NCBI GenBank assembly: GCA_032718865.1
Contig: JALUTQ010000046.1
Span: 620,001 to 684,000 of the forward strand
DNA length: 64,000 nucleotides
DNA from: Tilletia caries
Lineage: Eukaryota; Basidiomycota; Exobasidiomycetes; Tilletiales; Tilletiaceae
Direction: 5' to 3'
This document shows positions 53,354-64,000 of this stretch, piece by piece. Each line of letters begins with the position of its first letter. Position 1 is the stretch's first letter. The notes beneath the pieces were generated by a model, which saw nothing but the letters and a program-made list of their open reading frames with translations, ran no database searches and was not told where the DNA came from. The position numbers were made by a program, and so were the translations under genes.

Positions 53354-53474
53354 GATGGTGAGCAGACTCTTACATAATTTCCGTTTTAGCTCATCTGGCC
53401 CAGATTGTGCCTTGTGGGTGCCCCAGATTGAATTACAAGGCATCTACGAGACCCATAAACAGGTGCCACAGGTG
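53354..53474 (-). repeat. Long-range inverted repeat, right copy
   Basis: Inverse of 40925-41052; runs from GATGGTGAGCAG to CACAGGTG. Confidence 0.9.
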
Positions 53475-54008
53475 CAGAAGGCAGGTGGTACATACAGACT
53501 GCGTGGGACTGGGGAGATGCATGCTGGGAGATGTGAAAGGGGCGGGCCGTGCTTTGACAGGTGGAGCAAAGACCCGGCAGGGGAGCAAGGAGAGGACTGG
53601 AGAGGGGAGCAGGCGGTACGCGGTAGGAGGGACCCATTTGGGACACTGCTGGGCTGCGTTGTCCCGAGAATTCGGGCACTTCGCCAGAACAAATTGCTTT
53701 GATTCAGCCACGCCGATGAGTCTGAGACATCGCAGCCAAGCCGGGTGCCGTACATGCTGGGAAAACGAACGACGAATCTCCTCTGCTGCTGTCCACACTC
53801 TACAGTCTACTCCGCTTCCATCGATCCATCCATCGCAGCTGTGCTTGATTCTATATCTTACTTACTCCCTTTCTCCTGCCCGACCCTTCCGCTTCACACC
53901 CTTCCTCCTTTCCGCTTTTTCTTTCTCTTCTCTTCTTCATCTTTTGCCCCCAGTCGCTAGCTCCAACCGCGGTCCATTCCAGTGCGGCCCGCCTCCTCCA
54001 GCCTCAAG
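53475..54008. promoter_or_regulatory. Upstream region of the aspartic protease
   Basis: About 530 bp. The pyrimidine-rich stretch 53870-53960 is a likely 5' leader. A plus-strand frame running out of the inverted repeat has several Cys and His but no convincing domain. Confidence 0.4.
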
Positions 54009-55707
54009 ATGTCCTCGACAGCAGTGTTCCTCAAGACAGTGCTCATCGCCCTCGTCTACGCTTCGTCAACATCATCACAGCTCGTATATGCTGCACCCGC
54101 AAACACAGCAGCAGGTCAGATCCTCCTTCCAGCATCACCAGACCCTGCCTTTGCCGCATCAGCAGAAGCACGCAGGCAGATCGCAGCCCCTCGCTTTGAC
54201 GCAGCCGACTCCGTACGGGCCCTAAATGCGAAATACAACAGGTACTTCAGGAGAACAGCCAGCTTGGGATATCCCTCCCATCTGCCCGGTGATGCTCCGC
54301 CCCTACTCCATCGTCGGAGAAGGGCACTGGCCGAGAGGAACGATGATGTGCACGACAAGAGACTTCTCGACCTTGGCGGCGTCCTCGCTGGCACAACAGA
54401 CCTCTTGGGCAACGTCGTTGGATCACTAGGCGCTGTTCTCTTCGACAGCAAGTGGGGTATTGCTATCGCTTCCACAAGCAATGAACAAGCAGACAACGAG
54501 GTCAGTGCTTTCATCTTCCTCATCACACTCACCCCGCCGTTTTCGTACTGACCATCGACTCGGTTCCTGTAAAATCCAGTGGCTCACTACACTCGGCGTA
54601 GGCACTCCTTCGCAAAATCTACAAGTCGTCTTCGACACCGGCAGTTCAGACACTTGGGTTTACTCTCCCGCTTGCTGTTACTCCGACAATCACAGGTTTT
54701 TCCAACCAGCGGTCTCGCCTACCTACTCCAACCGCACCCTCCAGAACGGTAAGCCTGTACGGGCCAGGCCAGGTCAGGCCGGTCAACCCTGGTCCGTCAG
54801 CTATGGAGGAGGCTACACCACCTCCTCTGGTTATGTTGGCATCGACAACGTCACTCTGGGAGACTCTAACGTCCTTGGCTACCCGCCTCTCCAGGCAGCC
54901 GAGGTGCCAATCGCCCTCTTGACCAGCATCAGCGGTGCGTCTCGCGAATCACGAGGGATGGAAGGTCTCGTCGGCTTTGCACCCAGCATCGCATCTGATA
55001 CCGACGGAGGATGGACAACGCCCATGGAGAAGCTCATCACTAGTGGCAAGCTTGCCGGTCCGTACCTGAGTGCCACCTTGGCTCGTGCCGATCGTGCCAC
55101 AGGACGAGGTGGTGGAGGTCGCTACGTGTTCGGGGCTATCGACACCGCCGCTGTCCGGGATGGCGAGAGTGTCGCTTTCATACCCACCACCAGTACCTTC
55201 TACTGGGGCACCAATTACGGCACCATGCGAATGGGCTCTATCGACATTATTCCTTCCAACACTGCCCGGCGTATTATTGTCGACACCGGCTCGACCTTGC
55301 TCAATTTCCCCGTTGCCATCGCCGCCAATGCGAACAAGCTCATCAAGGGGGCCTGGTACGACGACAGAACCGGCGTCTGGGCAGTCCCCTGCCAGACCGG
55401 TGACCCAACGTACGAAGCCTCGCTCGACCCTTCGTTGCGGACGCCTCCATACTGGCTTGACATCGCCAACTCCACCTTTGGTGTCCCGCCGGCCGACATG
55501 GTCTTCTCGCCAAACACCCCCATTTTCCCCGCCAACTCGACGAGTTCGATCAACTACTGCTACTCGTCCATCCAAGTTGGCCCTGATGCCGTCTCGATCG
55601 TCGGTGGCACGTTCTTGAAGAACCACATGGTCACATTCGATTATGGCCCGGCTCCGTTCCGCAACCGTCGCATGGGGTTCGCAAACCGGACGGATTCGGC
55701 AATCTGA
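54009..55707 (+). CDS. Secreted pepsin-like aspartic protease
   Basis: A 539-residue preproenzyme in two exons (54009-54500, 54580-55707). The signal peptide is MSSTAVFLKTVLIALVYASS...; the propeptide ends in a basic region (HRRRRALAERNDDVHDKR), a Kex2-type cleavage site. The catalytic motifs are VVFDTGSSDTWVYS (first Asp) and IIVDTGSTLLNFP (second Asp), with SYGGGYTTSSGYVG as the flap region. FLKNHMVTFDYG near the end is typical of family A1. It is expected in the cell wall or medium, where it digests proteins at acidic pH. No C-terminal GPI signal is visible. It stands alone, between the repeat domain and a non-coding stretch. Confidence 0.93.
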
Positions 55708-57144
55708 TTCTAAGATCCACCGATCTTATTCAGATGTGGCAGGCACATCGAAACAAAATGGGGGCCGAGTTTTCTTATCTCAACGGACGTCAAGGGTAAA
55801 TACGAGTATACTGTATATTCATTCAAGGGATTCTCAAGCGACAACGGGCACAAAACGCGACTGTTCGGTTATCGCACGCACAAACACACACACACACACA
55901 CACACACCCTCTCTCTCTCTCTCTCTCTCGGGTCTCAAATGGTCAAGGGCATCACAGCGAATCGTCGCTCCTCTCTCTCACACACACCCTTCCACACACA
56001 TATCTCTTTTCCCGCCTCCCGCCTCCCGGTTCCCCCAAACTCCCGGAACAACATCTTCCCACTTCGGTTTTCCCTTCATCTGCCGTGTGGTCGGCCTTCT
56101 TCACTTTCCCCTCCCTGACCCCAAGTCATTCCTTAACGAACCGATCAGTTTTTTTTGATCTCCCCTCGGGTCCCACCTTTCTCTTCCTGCACACCCCATC
56201 GACGCTTTACGCCAGCGCTCGCTCGCTCGCCCGCTCGGCTCTCGTCTATTTACTTGCCTCCCTTCCGTCTCAAAGCTGCGGACCAAGTCGGAAACGTTTC
56301 GTGGAGCCCAATTGTCTGTCCATACCTCGTCGGATTTCAATTCACTACCAGACAGTATATTTACCCTGCACTTCCGAGTTCCGTGTTATGTACACGGTCC
56401 GAAGCTTTTCAGCATCTCCTTAATCGTGTCCTTCGCGAGGGACTGCTATCATCGCGTCAACGAAGGTGTCGGCGAACGAAAAGTCTCGCTGCGTGGATTT
56501 CAAGATGCAGGGTCGAACCTTGTCCCGTTGCCCGCTTGAGCTGGAGGTATTGGTACCACAGCTCTGGAGCCGCAACTGGGCATACATACACGTAGATGAG
56601 CACAACAAACGATGGGATCCAGGAAGCTTGATCCGCCATGATCGAACCCATAATAATGTCATGTCCGAAGCTTGAAGCCTATAGCACAAAGAGAACGAAG
56701 GTTTAAAGCAAGTCAGTATCGTCGGTCGCTTACCGCTCTCCTCCCGCCCCTTCCCTCCAGTAGCGCCTAACGTCCTCTCACCTCTCACCGATCCCCCCTC
56801 AGATCCAAAACTGTCAGAAAGGCTCCTCGACGTCTTGCGTCCTGGCCCCGTCCCCGTCCCCTTCCTGCTGACCGCTGATCGCGGACCGCTAAACCCTCGA
56901 GCTCTCCTCCCCGCTCATCGAATTACGTTCAGACAACAAGCTTCCTATCTTCCTCTGACCTCAGAAAAGTCAAGTCAACCTTTGCAGTCTTGCATGGCAT
57001 TAGCCCAGCACGGCAATAATGTACCCTTGGAACGATAACGTTGCAGCGGCGAACGTTTTTTTGGAAGGACCGGGGACGTTTTCGCAATATGAGAAGGGTC
57101 TTTTATTCTGACTTCCCGCTTCGAAACTTTCAGCACGAATAGTG
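55708..57144. other. Non-coding interval with microsatellite
   Basis: Contains a (CA)n(CT)n microsatellite at 55884-55930, pyrimidine-rich DNA to 56230 and a minus-strand patch at 56651-56457 with one hydrophobic stretch (SFVVLIYVYVCPVAAPEL) that I cannot turn into a gene. Confidence 0.45.
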
Positions 57145-57275
57145 AGGGCCTGATCAGTATCAAACCCGCCCTAAGTAAATTCAAGCCCGGGATTGGTTGA
57201 GCCCGGGCTCGTTTAAGCCTGCGATCAGTCACATTTGCCGGCTTGCTTTTTTTGAGCCCGGGCTTGGATTCTCCA
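57145..57275 (+). repeat. Left end and AAGCCCG subterminal repeats
   Basis: Terminal repeat followed by several GAGCCCGGG / AAGCCCGGG units in both orientations. Confidence 0.7.
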
Positions 57276-57507
57276 AGCCTGCAAAATAACTAACAATTAT
57301 CAAGTGAGGCCACTGGGTGTGTCCGGACTTAGTCCATTGACCAGTCCAATGCAGTTTCTAATAACGCCCATAACAGCGCCGCGCAGCGGAGCTTTACAAA
57401 TTTCAAACCTCTCAGATGGAACTTCCTAATGAAACTGTACACTTCGATTGTAGCTGAACAGAAGCGGGCTGCTTACACAAAGAGAGAGAGAAAAGAGTGC
57501 GAACACG

Positions 57508-60290
57508 ATGCCTTCACCTCCCATCAGACCATCTCCAGTTTCTATCGTCTTTGTCACACAACAATGGCAGGCAGCAAGCGCAAGGCAAAAGATACCTCGG
57601 CAGCTATACGTCGCCGCCGTCATTGATCTCTACACACAGCAGCAAGCTCGCGGAGTCAACTCGGCCGCTCATCCACGCCCTGGTCCGGTCCGGATGATGC
57701 TCGGTACTCGGACGCTCGAGGAACGGGATCGCAAGAAGCGCGAGTATGTGGATCGTGGCATTGGTGAGTGATGATGATGTTTGATCTTCCTCCTCTCTCA
57801 GTCTGTTTCCTCCTTTCACCATGTTCTTCGCCTTGAGCTCATCATGGTTCTCTTCCTTTGTTTGTCAGGGACTGCACTTGACGGATACAGTCAGACTCAA
57901 TTCGGGGATGTCAGCAACTACTTCCTCTTGCGCAACAGCGAGATAGGGCTGCGAGACCGACTGGCTTTCCTTATCTCTCATTACGCCCTTCTACGAGGAG
58001 ACAACGCGCGGAAACTTGAGCTCGCCGACCTTCACCATCTCGAGCTGGAAGGGGAAGGCCCCTCAAGTTGCTTTGCCGTGGTACTGTTGCTGGCCAATGG
58101 AAAAACGAATCAAGCAGGTCGAGTGGAGTACGGGTCGTTTATGCGCAACAGGGATGTCCAGCTGTGTCCAGTTGGTGCACTGGCTCTCTACCTGTTTTTC
58201 GAGGTGAGTATGAACCCTACTAGGTCTGCTGCTTTCTTGTGCTGGCGCGTCGTTGTTCCGTTCTGTCCATCCTCTCTGACTGCCTCATCCATTGTTCAAT
58301 TGACTTATATTGCTGTAGATTCCATCACAGCGCTGAAGCATTCCCCGACTTGAGCCAATCATCTCTGTGGTACGATATGAAGGTGATCAAGGCTCCAAAG
58401 AGCAGCACCGACCCGATTGGCGACGAGACTCATGGCAAGGCGCTGGACGCGGCGTTCAAAGCGTGCGGGGTCTTGACCACCGCCAAAACCCATGCAGCTC
58501 GAAAGTCCGGCGCTCAACTCGCTGAGGCTAAGGGTGCGCCTGAGGCTTCGGTCAGGAGAGCGGGTCGGTGGAACCAGACGACGATGGAGACGTGCTACTT
58601 GACCCGCCTACCGCGACCGGTGCTTCGCGTTCATGCCGGGTTCCATGCGGACGGCGGGTCTTACTTCCTCCGTCGCGACGTTCCCCCCTCCTCAGGAGCT
58701 CCTTGAGCGCGTCTTCCCTCAAGCTGATGCATGGTGAGTAGTCTCTGTGAACCCCTTCCCAGCCCCTCTTCTTCTCTCCTCCCTTTTCTCCTTGCCGCTG
58801 TCTCTTCCTCTCCCTATCCACCCACCTTCCCCTCTCCCTACCTCTGGCTTCTTTCTCCTCCCAGCTGCTCTGCTCCCCTTCTTCGCTCGCCTGCCCTCCG
58901 CTTGCACTTGCCTTGCCCTGCTGCCCGCCCAGGTGCTGCTCTCCTCTCTGGACAGTGCGCGCGTGACTGCGGTTGCGCAGCCAGGTTGGTTGTGGTCAAG
59001 TTGTGGCGGCTGCGCGGGCGTAGTTGCATCCATCCATCCATCCATCCATCTGCTCGGTCGGGTCGGTCGCTCTTCCCTTCTCTTTCCGTTCCCGTTCTTC
59101 TCTCCCTTCGTTCTCTTGCACTCTCTGCCTCTCTCTCTTCTCTGCTCCTAACTGATGTGAATCCTTCCATTCGTTTTGTGCTGTTCAGGGATACTGCCAT
59201 CGCTAGCGGACAGGCTGCGGATGGTTCACCGGTCGAAATCAACATCGCATCGCGTGCTTTCGTGCGCATCCTCATTCGCCTTCGTCCCGTCCTGCTGCAG
59301 GATGCTGTGCTGCTGAAGAAAGAGTTTCCGCAGCTCTATCTCTGGAGCCATGCCATGTTCCACTCCGACGCATTCATCGGCTACGAGAACGAGCTCCTCA
59401 GGACACTCGAGAAGCCTGACACATCGGGCGACGACCAGCTGCGCGCGGTTCTGCCTTTGCTCGCCGAGCAGATCCAGGCACACTCTTCGGCCACGCAGCA
59501 GCACGTCGATGAAGGTCTCAAGGAGCTGCGGGAGGACGTTGAACGCGACCTTGAAATGGTGGTCGAGCTGCTGCACGGGATGAGAGAGCAGCAACAGCAG
59601 CAGACAAACGAGCTGCACGCAACCTTGCGTGGTATTCTGGGGTTCCTTCTTGCTGCAAATGGTGGCTCGTCTCTTTCATCTCGTGAGTAGTGCTGGCCCT
59701 GTGCGTTGATCCTACTTACTAGGTGATTGATCTGTCCTTGCCTTTCTCCATCACTTGTCACTTGTCTCTCAGCCTCTTCTCTTGCTGGCCCTTCGTCCTC
59801 TTCTGTGACATCACCCTCGTCTTTGATCTCAGCAGCATCAGCAGCAGCAACCACCTCCGCAGTTTCACGTATCGGTCAGCGCTCTAGACTTCACGGCCGC
59901 TCGGCCACATCCTCTTCGTCTCCCTCTCTCGTCGCCAACAAGGTCATGCCGGCCATGGAGCAGGACAGAGGAATCAGCTCTTGCGCTGAGCTCTGGCGGG
60001 AGTACAAGGATGGTCTGAAGGGAATGTTGTCGGTGGAAAGAATGGACGAGGAGTGGGGCGCGGCTTGGCGATCATCCGAGAAGGACCGCAAGCACTACGA
60101 GCGTCGAATGCGCATAATCAGCAAAATAAAGGACCTCGCCATCGAGAAGAAGGTGTCGGAGAGGGTGGCATTGGTTATGCTGGAGCATGCTAGGAATCAG
60201 CTCCCGAACAAGTCATTGGCAAAGTTGTCGGATCATATACGACAGGGCAAGGAGCTGACGTATCTTGATCTGTCTCTTAACGCTGTATAG
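57508..60290 (+). pseudogene. Crypton-type tyrosine recombinase with GCR1_C domain, two frameshifts
   Basis: Five exons: 57508-57763, 57869-58203, 58319-58733, 59189-59682, 59773-60290. The recombinase part has HYALLRGDNARKLELADL (first catalytic Arg), GKTNQAGRVEYG, RDVQLCPVGALALYLFF, KTHAARKSGA (H-x-x-R) and RAGRWNQTTMETCYL (Trp and Tyr). Exon 4 continues with DTAIASGQAADG and a long helical part. Exon 5 closes with ELWREYKDGLKG...WRSSEKDRKHYERRMRII, a GCR1_C DNA-binding domain, the usual partner in fungal Cryptons. The frame breaks twice: between exons 2 and 3 (RFHHSAEAFPD out of phase by 1) and at a C6 run near 58682-58688, before PPPQELLERVFPQADAW. The last catalytic part is thus separated from GCR1_C unless these are sequence errors. 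Confidence 0.82.
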
Positions 60291-60406
60291 TCGAATCGCT
60301 CTTCTCTTTCTACTGTATTCTCCCATCTCACTACTCTTTCCTACTTGTATCCATTGTCCTGTCATTCTACTTGTATCCGCTGTCCAATGCATGGTTGATT
60401 GTGAAA

Positions 60407-61430
60407 TCATCTGCATTGCAAGTCGTGACTCGTGTACCTGTACATGTGCCTATCCAGCCTACGAACACACTCCCTTCCACTCCGACTCGCTCCGTTGGTG
60501 CTCGATTTGTGTGATAATAAGAATCCTGTGCCTGCAGAGAATAGAGATGGGTGCAAGATTGGTTGAGACGTCAGTCTGATGTCCTGGCTGAGCGAGACGT
60601 TCATGACGGAGGGAGAGACTCACGAACGACAACCTCCTCCTGACCTCCCTTTTTTCCCCGAAAAGCCACAACAGCAGCGAGCTCCTTCTATAGAAAGGAC
60701 GACAAAGTAGGTCAGTACGGACTACGGTAGCCGAGCACCGTGCACGCTGAGAATGGTTGACTCACCGCCATGTGCATGCGCCGGAAAGCGGAAAGACACG
60801 GCTCCTGAGTTTTTGAGTGATGGAACATGTTCTGCAAAAGAGAGAGAGAGAGAATGGAGCGGTGATAGGAAGGCAGCAGCAGGAAAGGAATGTCAGTAAC
60901 AGTTGACCGTACGCCGCCGCGCGCGCATCAGACGTTGTCTGGCGCACTCACAGACCACAGTCGTGGATAGCCAAAAGGAGACGCCTGACGCAGCCTGAGA
61001 ATGATTTCTGTGAAGTCAATATCATCCGTCAGTTATATGTCCTTACGCGCTGCTGATGCATGATGCGCAAGGGGGAGAATGGGCAGGGTAGTAGCTCACT
61101 TGGCTCAGAGGACGAGATCTGCCGTAGTCCGTCGTCTGCGCCGGCCGCCGTGCGCGTGTCGCCAGGAACGAGAACACTGAGGCCTGGAGGACGGAAGGAC
61201 GGGTGACTGTGGGAGGGTGTAAGAGTGAGCGTCAACGCAGATGCCCTTTCTTTGCATACGAGGCACGAGCAAACTCACTTGGACAAGGAAAGAGCAGAGA
61301 CGTCGAGGTTGAGGCGAGGGCCAGGGGAATAGGCGGGCTGGGGATACACAAGGTGGGCTGTATTCAGTCAGTTGTAATGGCATACAACCGTAGCAGGCCT
61401 GTGCTCACCTTGAGCAGCTTTGGTTTGATA
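60407..61430 (-). CDS. Multi-exon gene convergent to the Crypton recombinase, unknown
   Basis: Six GTGAGT/GTGAGC donors on the minus strand (near 61408, 61278, 61099, 60951, 60765, 60623), each with a matching AG acceptor, outline a gene of at least seven short exons ending at the stop 60409-60407. Readable pieces include ILRLRQASPFGYPRLW, MFHHSKTQEPCLSAFRRMHMA, KELAAVVAFRGKKGG and SHKSSTNGASRSGRECVRRL. The frame choice in the first exons and the start codon are uncertain. No domain recognised. The stop lies 116 bp from the recombinase stop, so the two genes face each other inside the element. Confidence 0.45.
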
Positions 61431-61796
61431 ATCGGGATTCTCAGCGTGTGGAGTTCTTGTGAAGTGGTTATCAAGGAAAGTCAGTCCGTATTGGCTGAGT
61501 CCTGGCTGGTGGACTCAGTCCGGGGTCCTCACTCAAAATTTGTGACTGACATTTGACATAACGCGTGTTTGCCCAAACCCGCACTCATTCTTTTGCCATG
61601 GAAATGGCTGTCAAACCTGGAGGTCAACCACTATCAACACGCGTTTCGACGCGTTTCGATGAAATGGTTGCTCAAGAGCCCTTAAGCGGACAGAAGCAAA
61701 GCCTTGTCAAGAAGCAGCACACGAAAGAGGAGCACCGTCTGGGGGCAGATGTGATGGGAATGCTGGATAAAGGGAATGACATGAAAGGAAATTTTT

Positions 61797-61944
61797 CTAA
61801 GCCCGTGTTTTGACCGAAAACTGAGCCTGCGTTCAGTGAGCAGAGCGCGCAAGCCCGCGGGTTTGCGAGCCAAATTGCATTTTTGAAAAACCGGTTCACT
61901 CAAGCCCGCACGCAAGCCCGCGGGCTTGATACTGATCAGGCCCT
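61797..61944 (-). repeat. Right end and AAGCCCG subterminal repeats
   Basis: Units such as CAAGCCCGCGGG in both orientations, ending with the terminal repeat TTGATACTGATCAGGCCCT. Confidence 0.7.
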
Positions 61945-64000
61945 GAAGCCTGAAGGTTCTGAGCGCCGAGCGCCGAGCCCTGAGGCAACCTCAAGGGCGG
62001 TATCTCTGCCGTCCCCGGACCTCGCGCAGGGATATCGAAATTACGGTCCCACGGTGCTTCTGGCCACGAAGACATCTAGATGTCCAAATGAACAAAAGCT
62101 TCTCATAACAGGCGCAGCGTCAGGACTTCTCATCCGCGCATCAGCATGAGAGCATGAGAGCCTGTGCCGTGTGCGAGCGTGAAGCATCGTGAAGTGTCAA
62201 AGACTTCGAGCTTCGTGCCTTCGTTCGCCTCTGCGCAGTGTGCCGTGCGTCGTTATCAGTTAATAGAGGCCAATCATGGACGGGAACCGGGCACCTCTCG
62301 TGCATTGCATGTTATAGAACTCGCTATAAAATAGGGCTGCGCGGTACGTCACCTCGTCAGTCGTCTTGTGTCCCGCGCTCACGGCGAACGACGATGGTCG
62401 ATGCGATAGTCGATACCAGCGGCAGATGCAGAGGCCTGCGTTGAGGCGGTGCAGCTTTGGAACAATGCACGGTCCCCACTCCCTCGGGGGCCAGATGGAT
62501 CTCAGCATCGATGAAGACTGCTGCTGAAGCCTGAAGCGATGGAGCACCATAAATCTAAGCGCGGGTCTTGATGGTAATACATAGGCTGGGCCATGCGGCC
62601 ATGGCCCATGCTGGGTGTGACAGTAAGTCTGTGAGACATCGTGAACAACCACTCACTTGGCGAGCAGCGCCTTATTATTGACCCTGAACACCATACTTTA
62701 GGCAGCATGGCAGCGCTCATCGCTCGGTGATGTCAAACGTTGTGCCTCAGACAGTATAGACGGACATCCGTAGAAAATGTCTCAAGCGGGAAGGACGGCG
62801 GACAGCTGTCCTGTTTACACAACATACATGACCCTCGCCGGACGAAGAGGGGAAACCGGCAGCGAGCGTCGTCCGAGGGGTTGGGACTTGGGAAGGCCTT
62901 GTCTGATCGACGTTGGCCCGCCCCCGACGCGGCTACGCCGCCGGCAACCCCAGGATTTGGCCATGACTTCGCAGGCTGTCGAGCGTCCTGCGTCGGGGAG
63001 TGGCGACTGAATCAAGTCAATTGTGTCAACTAATATGTACTTGCCAGCTTTTACTGCTACCAACTTGGCCTAGACAAGACTCGAGGCTTAAGGCTTAAGG
63101 CTTAAGGACCTGTCTCTCCTGTGTACATTCATAGTCCTTAGTCCTGGTCCTTGCTTCCTTGTGTGTTTAATAATGTATACACTGCCTCTCTTTTACGGGC
63201 AACGAGATGTCTTGACACTTGACCGGAACTTTGCCTGAGGTCAATTATTGTCAACTCCTGATTCGCCTGCGGACGCTCTCCTTCCGAGGATCCGGTTTTG
63301 GAAGGGGTGGAGGCGGAGGTGGTGGCTACGGACGTTCCTGATTGGAAGACGATGGAGACATGTCGAACGTCAGCGTCAGGTGGTGGTGGTGGTACGCTCA
63401 CGGCTCAACGTAACAAGAAACGGAGGAAGAAGTTAGGGAGAGTTTGAGTGGCCAACTCCGCAACATTTCATATTTCATGAGCCGGCTGCCAGAGCGGAGA
63501 TGAACAAGGAGAAGCTTGCTTGGAGAAGCTGATCCCTCATCGCCTCATCTCATCTGCGTTGACGCCCTCACGCCTTTGACAGCCTTGATGGGAAGCGATA
63601 AGGCCAGTACTATCCCCGAGGAAGGCCCAATCGCAGGCGGCTTCCAGGCTTCAGCGCTTCAGCAGGTGCTACCAGCGTCCAGCGTCCAGCACGAACCAGC
63701 GACGCTTTGACCGCAGCGCCCGCTCCTTGCGGCTTGCTGGGCTTGCGCATTGCGCTTGTTAGAGCGTCTGCAGGAGTTGGATGGGAGAGACTGATTTGCA
63801 GGACGAGTTGCATTCTAAACCTTATATAGTGCCCTGCCTTTATTTTATTGTTCCCAGGTTTGGCACTCTGGCAGCACCTTGGCCCGCCCTTGGCCGACGT
63901 TGCGGACGCGGAGATGGGGCAGGAGCTCAGTGTTCGATGTTAGCCTTCCAGTTCTGTGCTTTGTTAAGTGCAAAGTGTGCGCTGCAGCGTGTAAAGTGCA
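61945..64000. other. No gene recognised
   Basis: Two kilobases without a convincing frame or splice pattern. Small repeats: GAGCGCC units at 61961-61976 and AGGCTTA units at 63082-63105. The last part could be a promoter or intron of a gene beyond the window. Confidence 0.4.

Larger units (their letters stand above)
57145..61944. mobile_element. TIR-bounded element holding a Crypton-type recombinase
   Basis: The ends AGGGCCTGATCAGTATCAA at 57145 and, inverted, at 61944 extend to ~25 bp with one mismatch. Both arms carry AAGCCCG/CGGGCTT repeats (57165-57275, 61797-61930). Between them lie a tyrosine recombinase gene (plus) and a convergent multi-exon gene (minus). No target duplication was identified (flanks gaatagtg and gaagcctg). 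Cryptons are not known for such terminal repeats, so either this is an unusual Crypton or one inserted into a hAT-like non-autonomous element. Confidence 0.7.

Noticed and set aside
53407..53758. Cys/His-containing frame shared between the two long-range inverted repeats
   Set aside because: Only the first ~15 residues agree, because they lie in the repeat itself; the continuations are unrelated, so no protein is implied.
56457..56651. Possible small membrane protein on the minus strand
   Set aside because: One hydrophobic stretch only, poor start context, and no consistent splice model.
62260..62652. 130-codon minus-strand frame near the right end
   Set aside because: No domain and codon pattern like random sequence; no flanking splice sites or promoter signs.

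Overview
The window is nuclear DNA of a fungus, most likely a basidiomycete (class not resolved). Host genes carry many short introns of about 60-110 bp, with GTGAGT-like donors and CAG/TAG acceptors. The protein families are typical fungal ones: UTP11, the eIF2B alpha subunit, an ABC1/ADCK atypical kinase, DHA1 and sugar-porter MFS carriers, GH32, an FAD amine oxidase and a secreted aspartic protease. No rRNA, tRNA or CRISPR array was found.

Layout. 1-0.74 kb: 3' part of a protein kinase. 0.83-5.37 kb: a hAT transposon with a frameshifted transposase. 5.37-8.45 kb: a 5'-truncated Fanzor (eukaryotic TnpB-like) gene, cut in two by a young LTR element (identical-looking 269-bp LTRs) that has no gag-pol and instead carries one FHA-like ORF. 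8.8-25.4 kb: a host gene block (single-pass membrane protein, UTP11, ABC1 kinase, DHA1 MFS, GH32, amine oxidase, small membrane protein). 25.59-36.72 kb: three DNA transposons packed head to tail and nested. The first encodes an integrase-type DDE transposase and a PHD protein. The third encodes an IS630/Tc1-type transposase and a second unrelated protein. A 1.5-kb non-autonomous element sits inside the left terminal repeat of the third. 36.8-40.1 kb: GCN3 (eIF2B alpha) and a sugar transporter. 40.9-53.5 kb: a repeat domain bounded by ~125-bp inverted repeats, holding a DIRS-type retrotransposon (Gag, RT-RNase H, tyrosine recombinase), a small TTTTACCC-rich insertion in its Gag, an AT-richer decayed segment with a malate dehydrogenase relic, and a 1.8-kb hAT-like non-autonomous element. 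54.0-55.7 kb: aspartic protease. 57.1-61.9 kb: a 4.8-kb element with terminal inverted repeats that holds a Crypton-type tyrosine recombinase/GCR1_C gene and a convergent second gene. 61.9-64.0 kb: no gene recognised.

General pattern. All recognised host genes give intact spliced frames. The DNA-transposon transposases (hAT, integrase-type, IS630, Crypton) each need one or more 1-nt shifts, often in homopolymer runs. The DIRS RT and recombinase frames are intact. Three different DNA elements share one plan: a recombinase/transposase gene converging tail to tail with a second gene of unrelated type. Splice models were made by eye from consensus sites and frame continuity; all family assignments come from motifs and have not been checked by database search.
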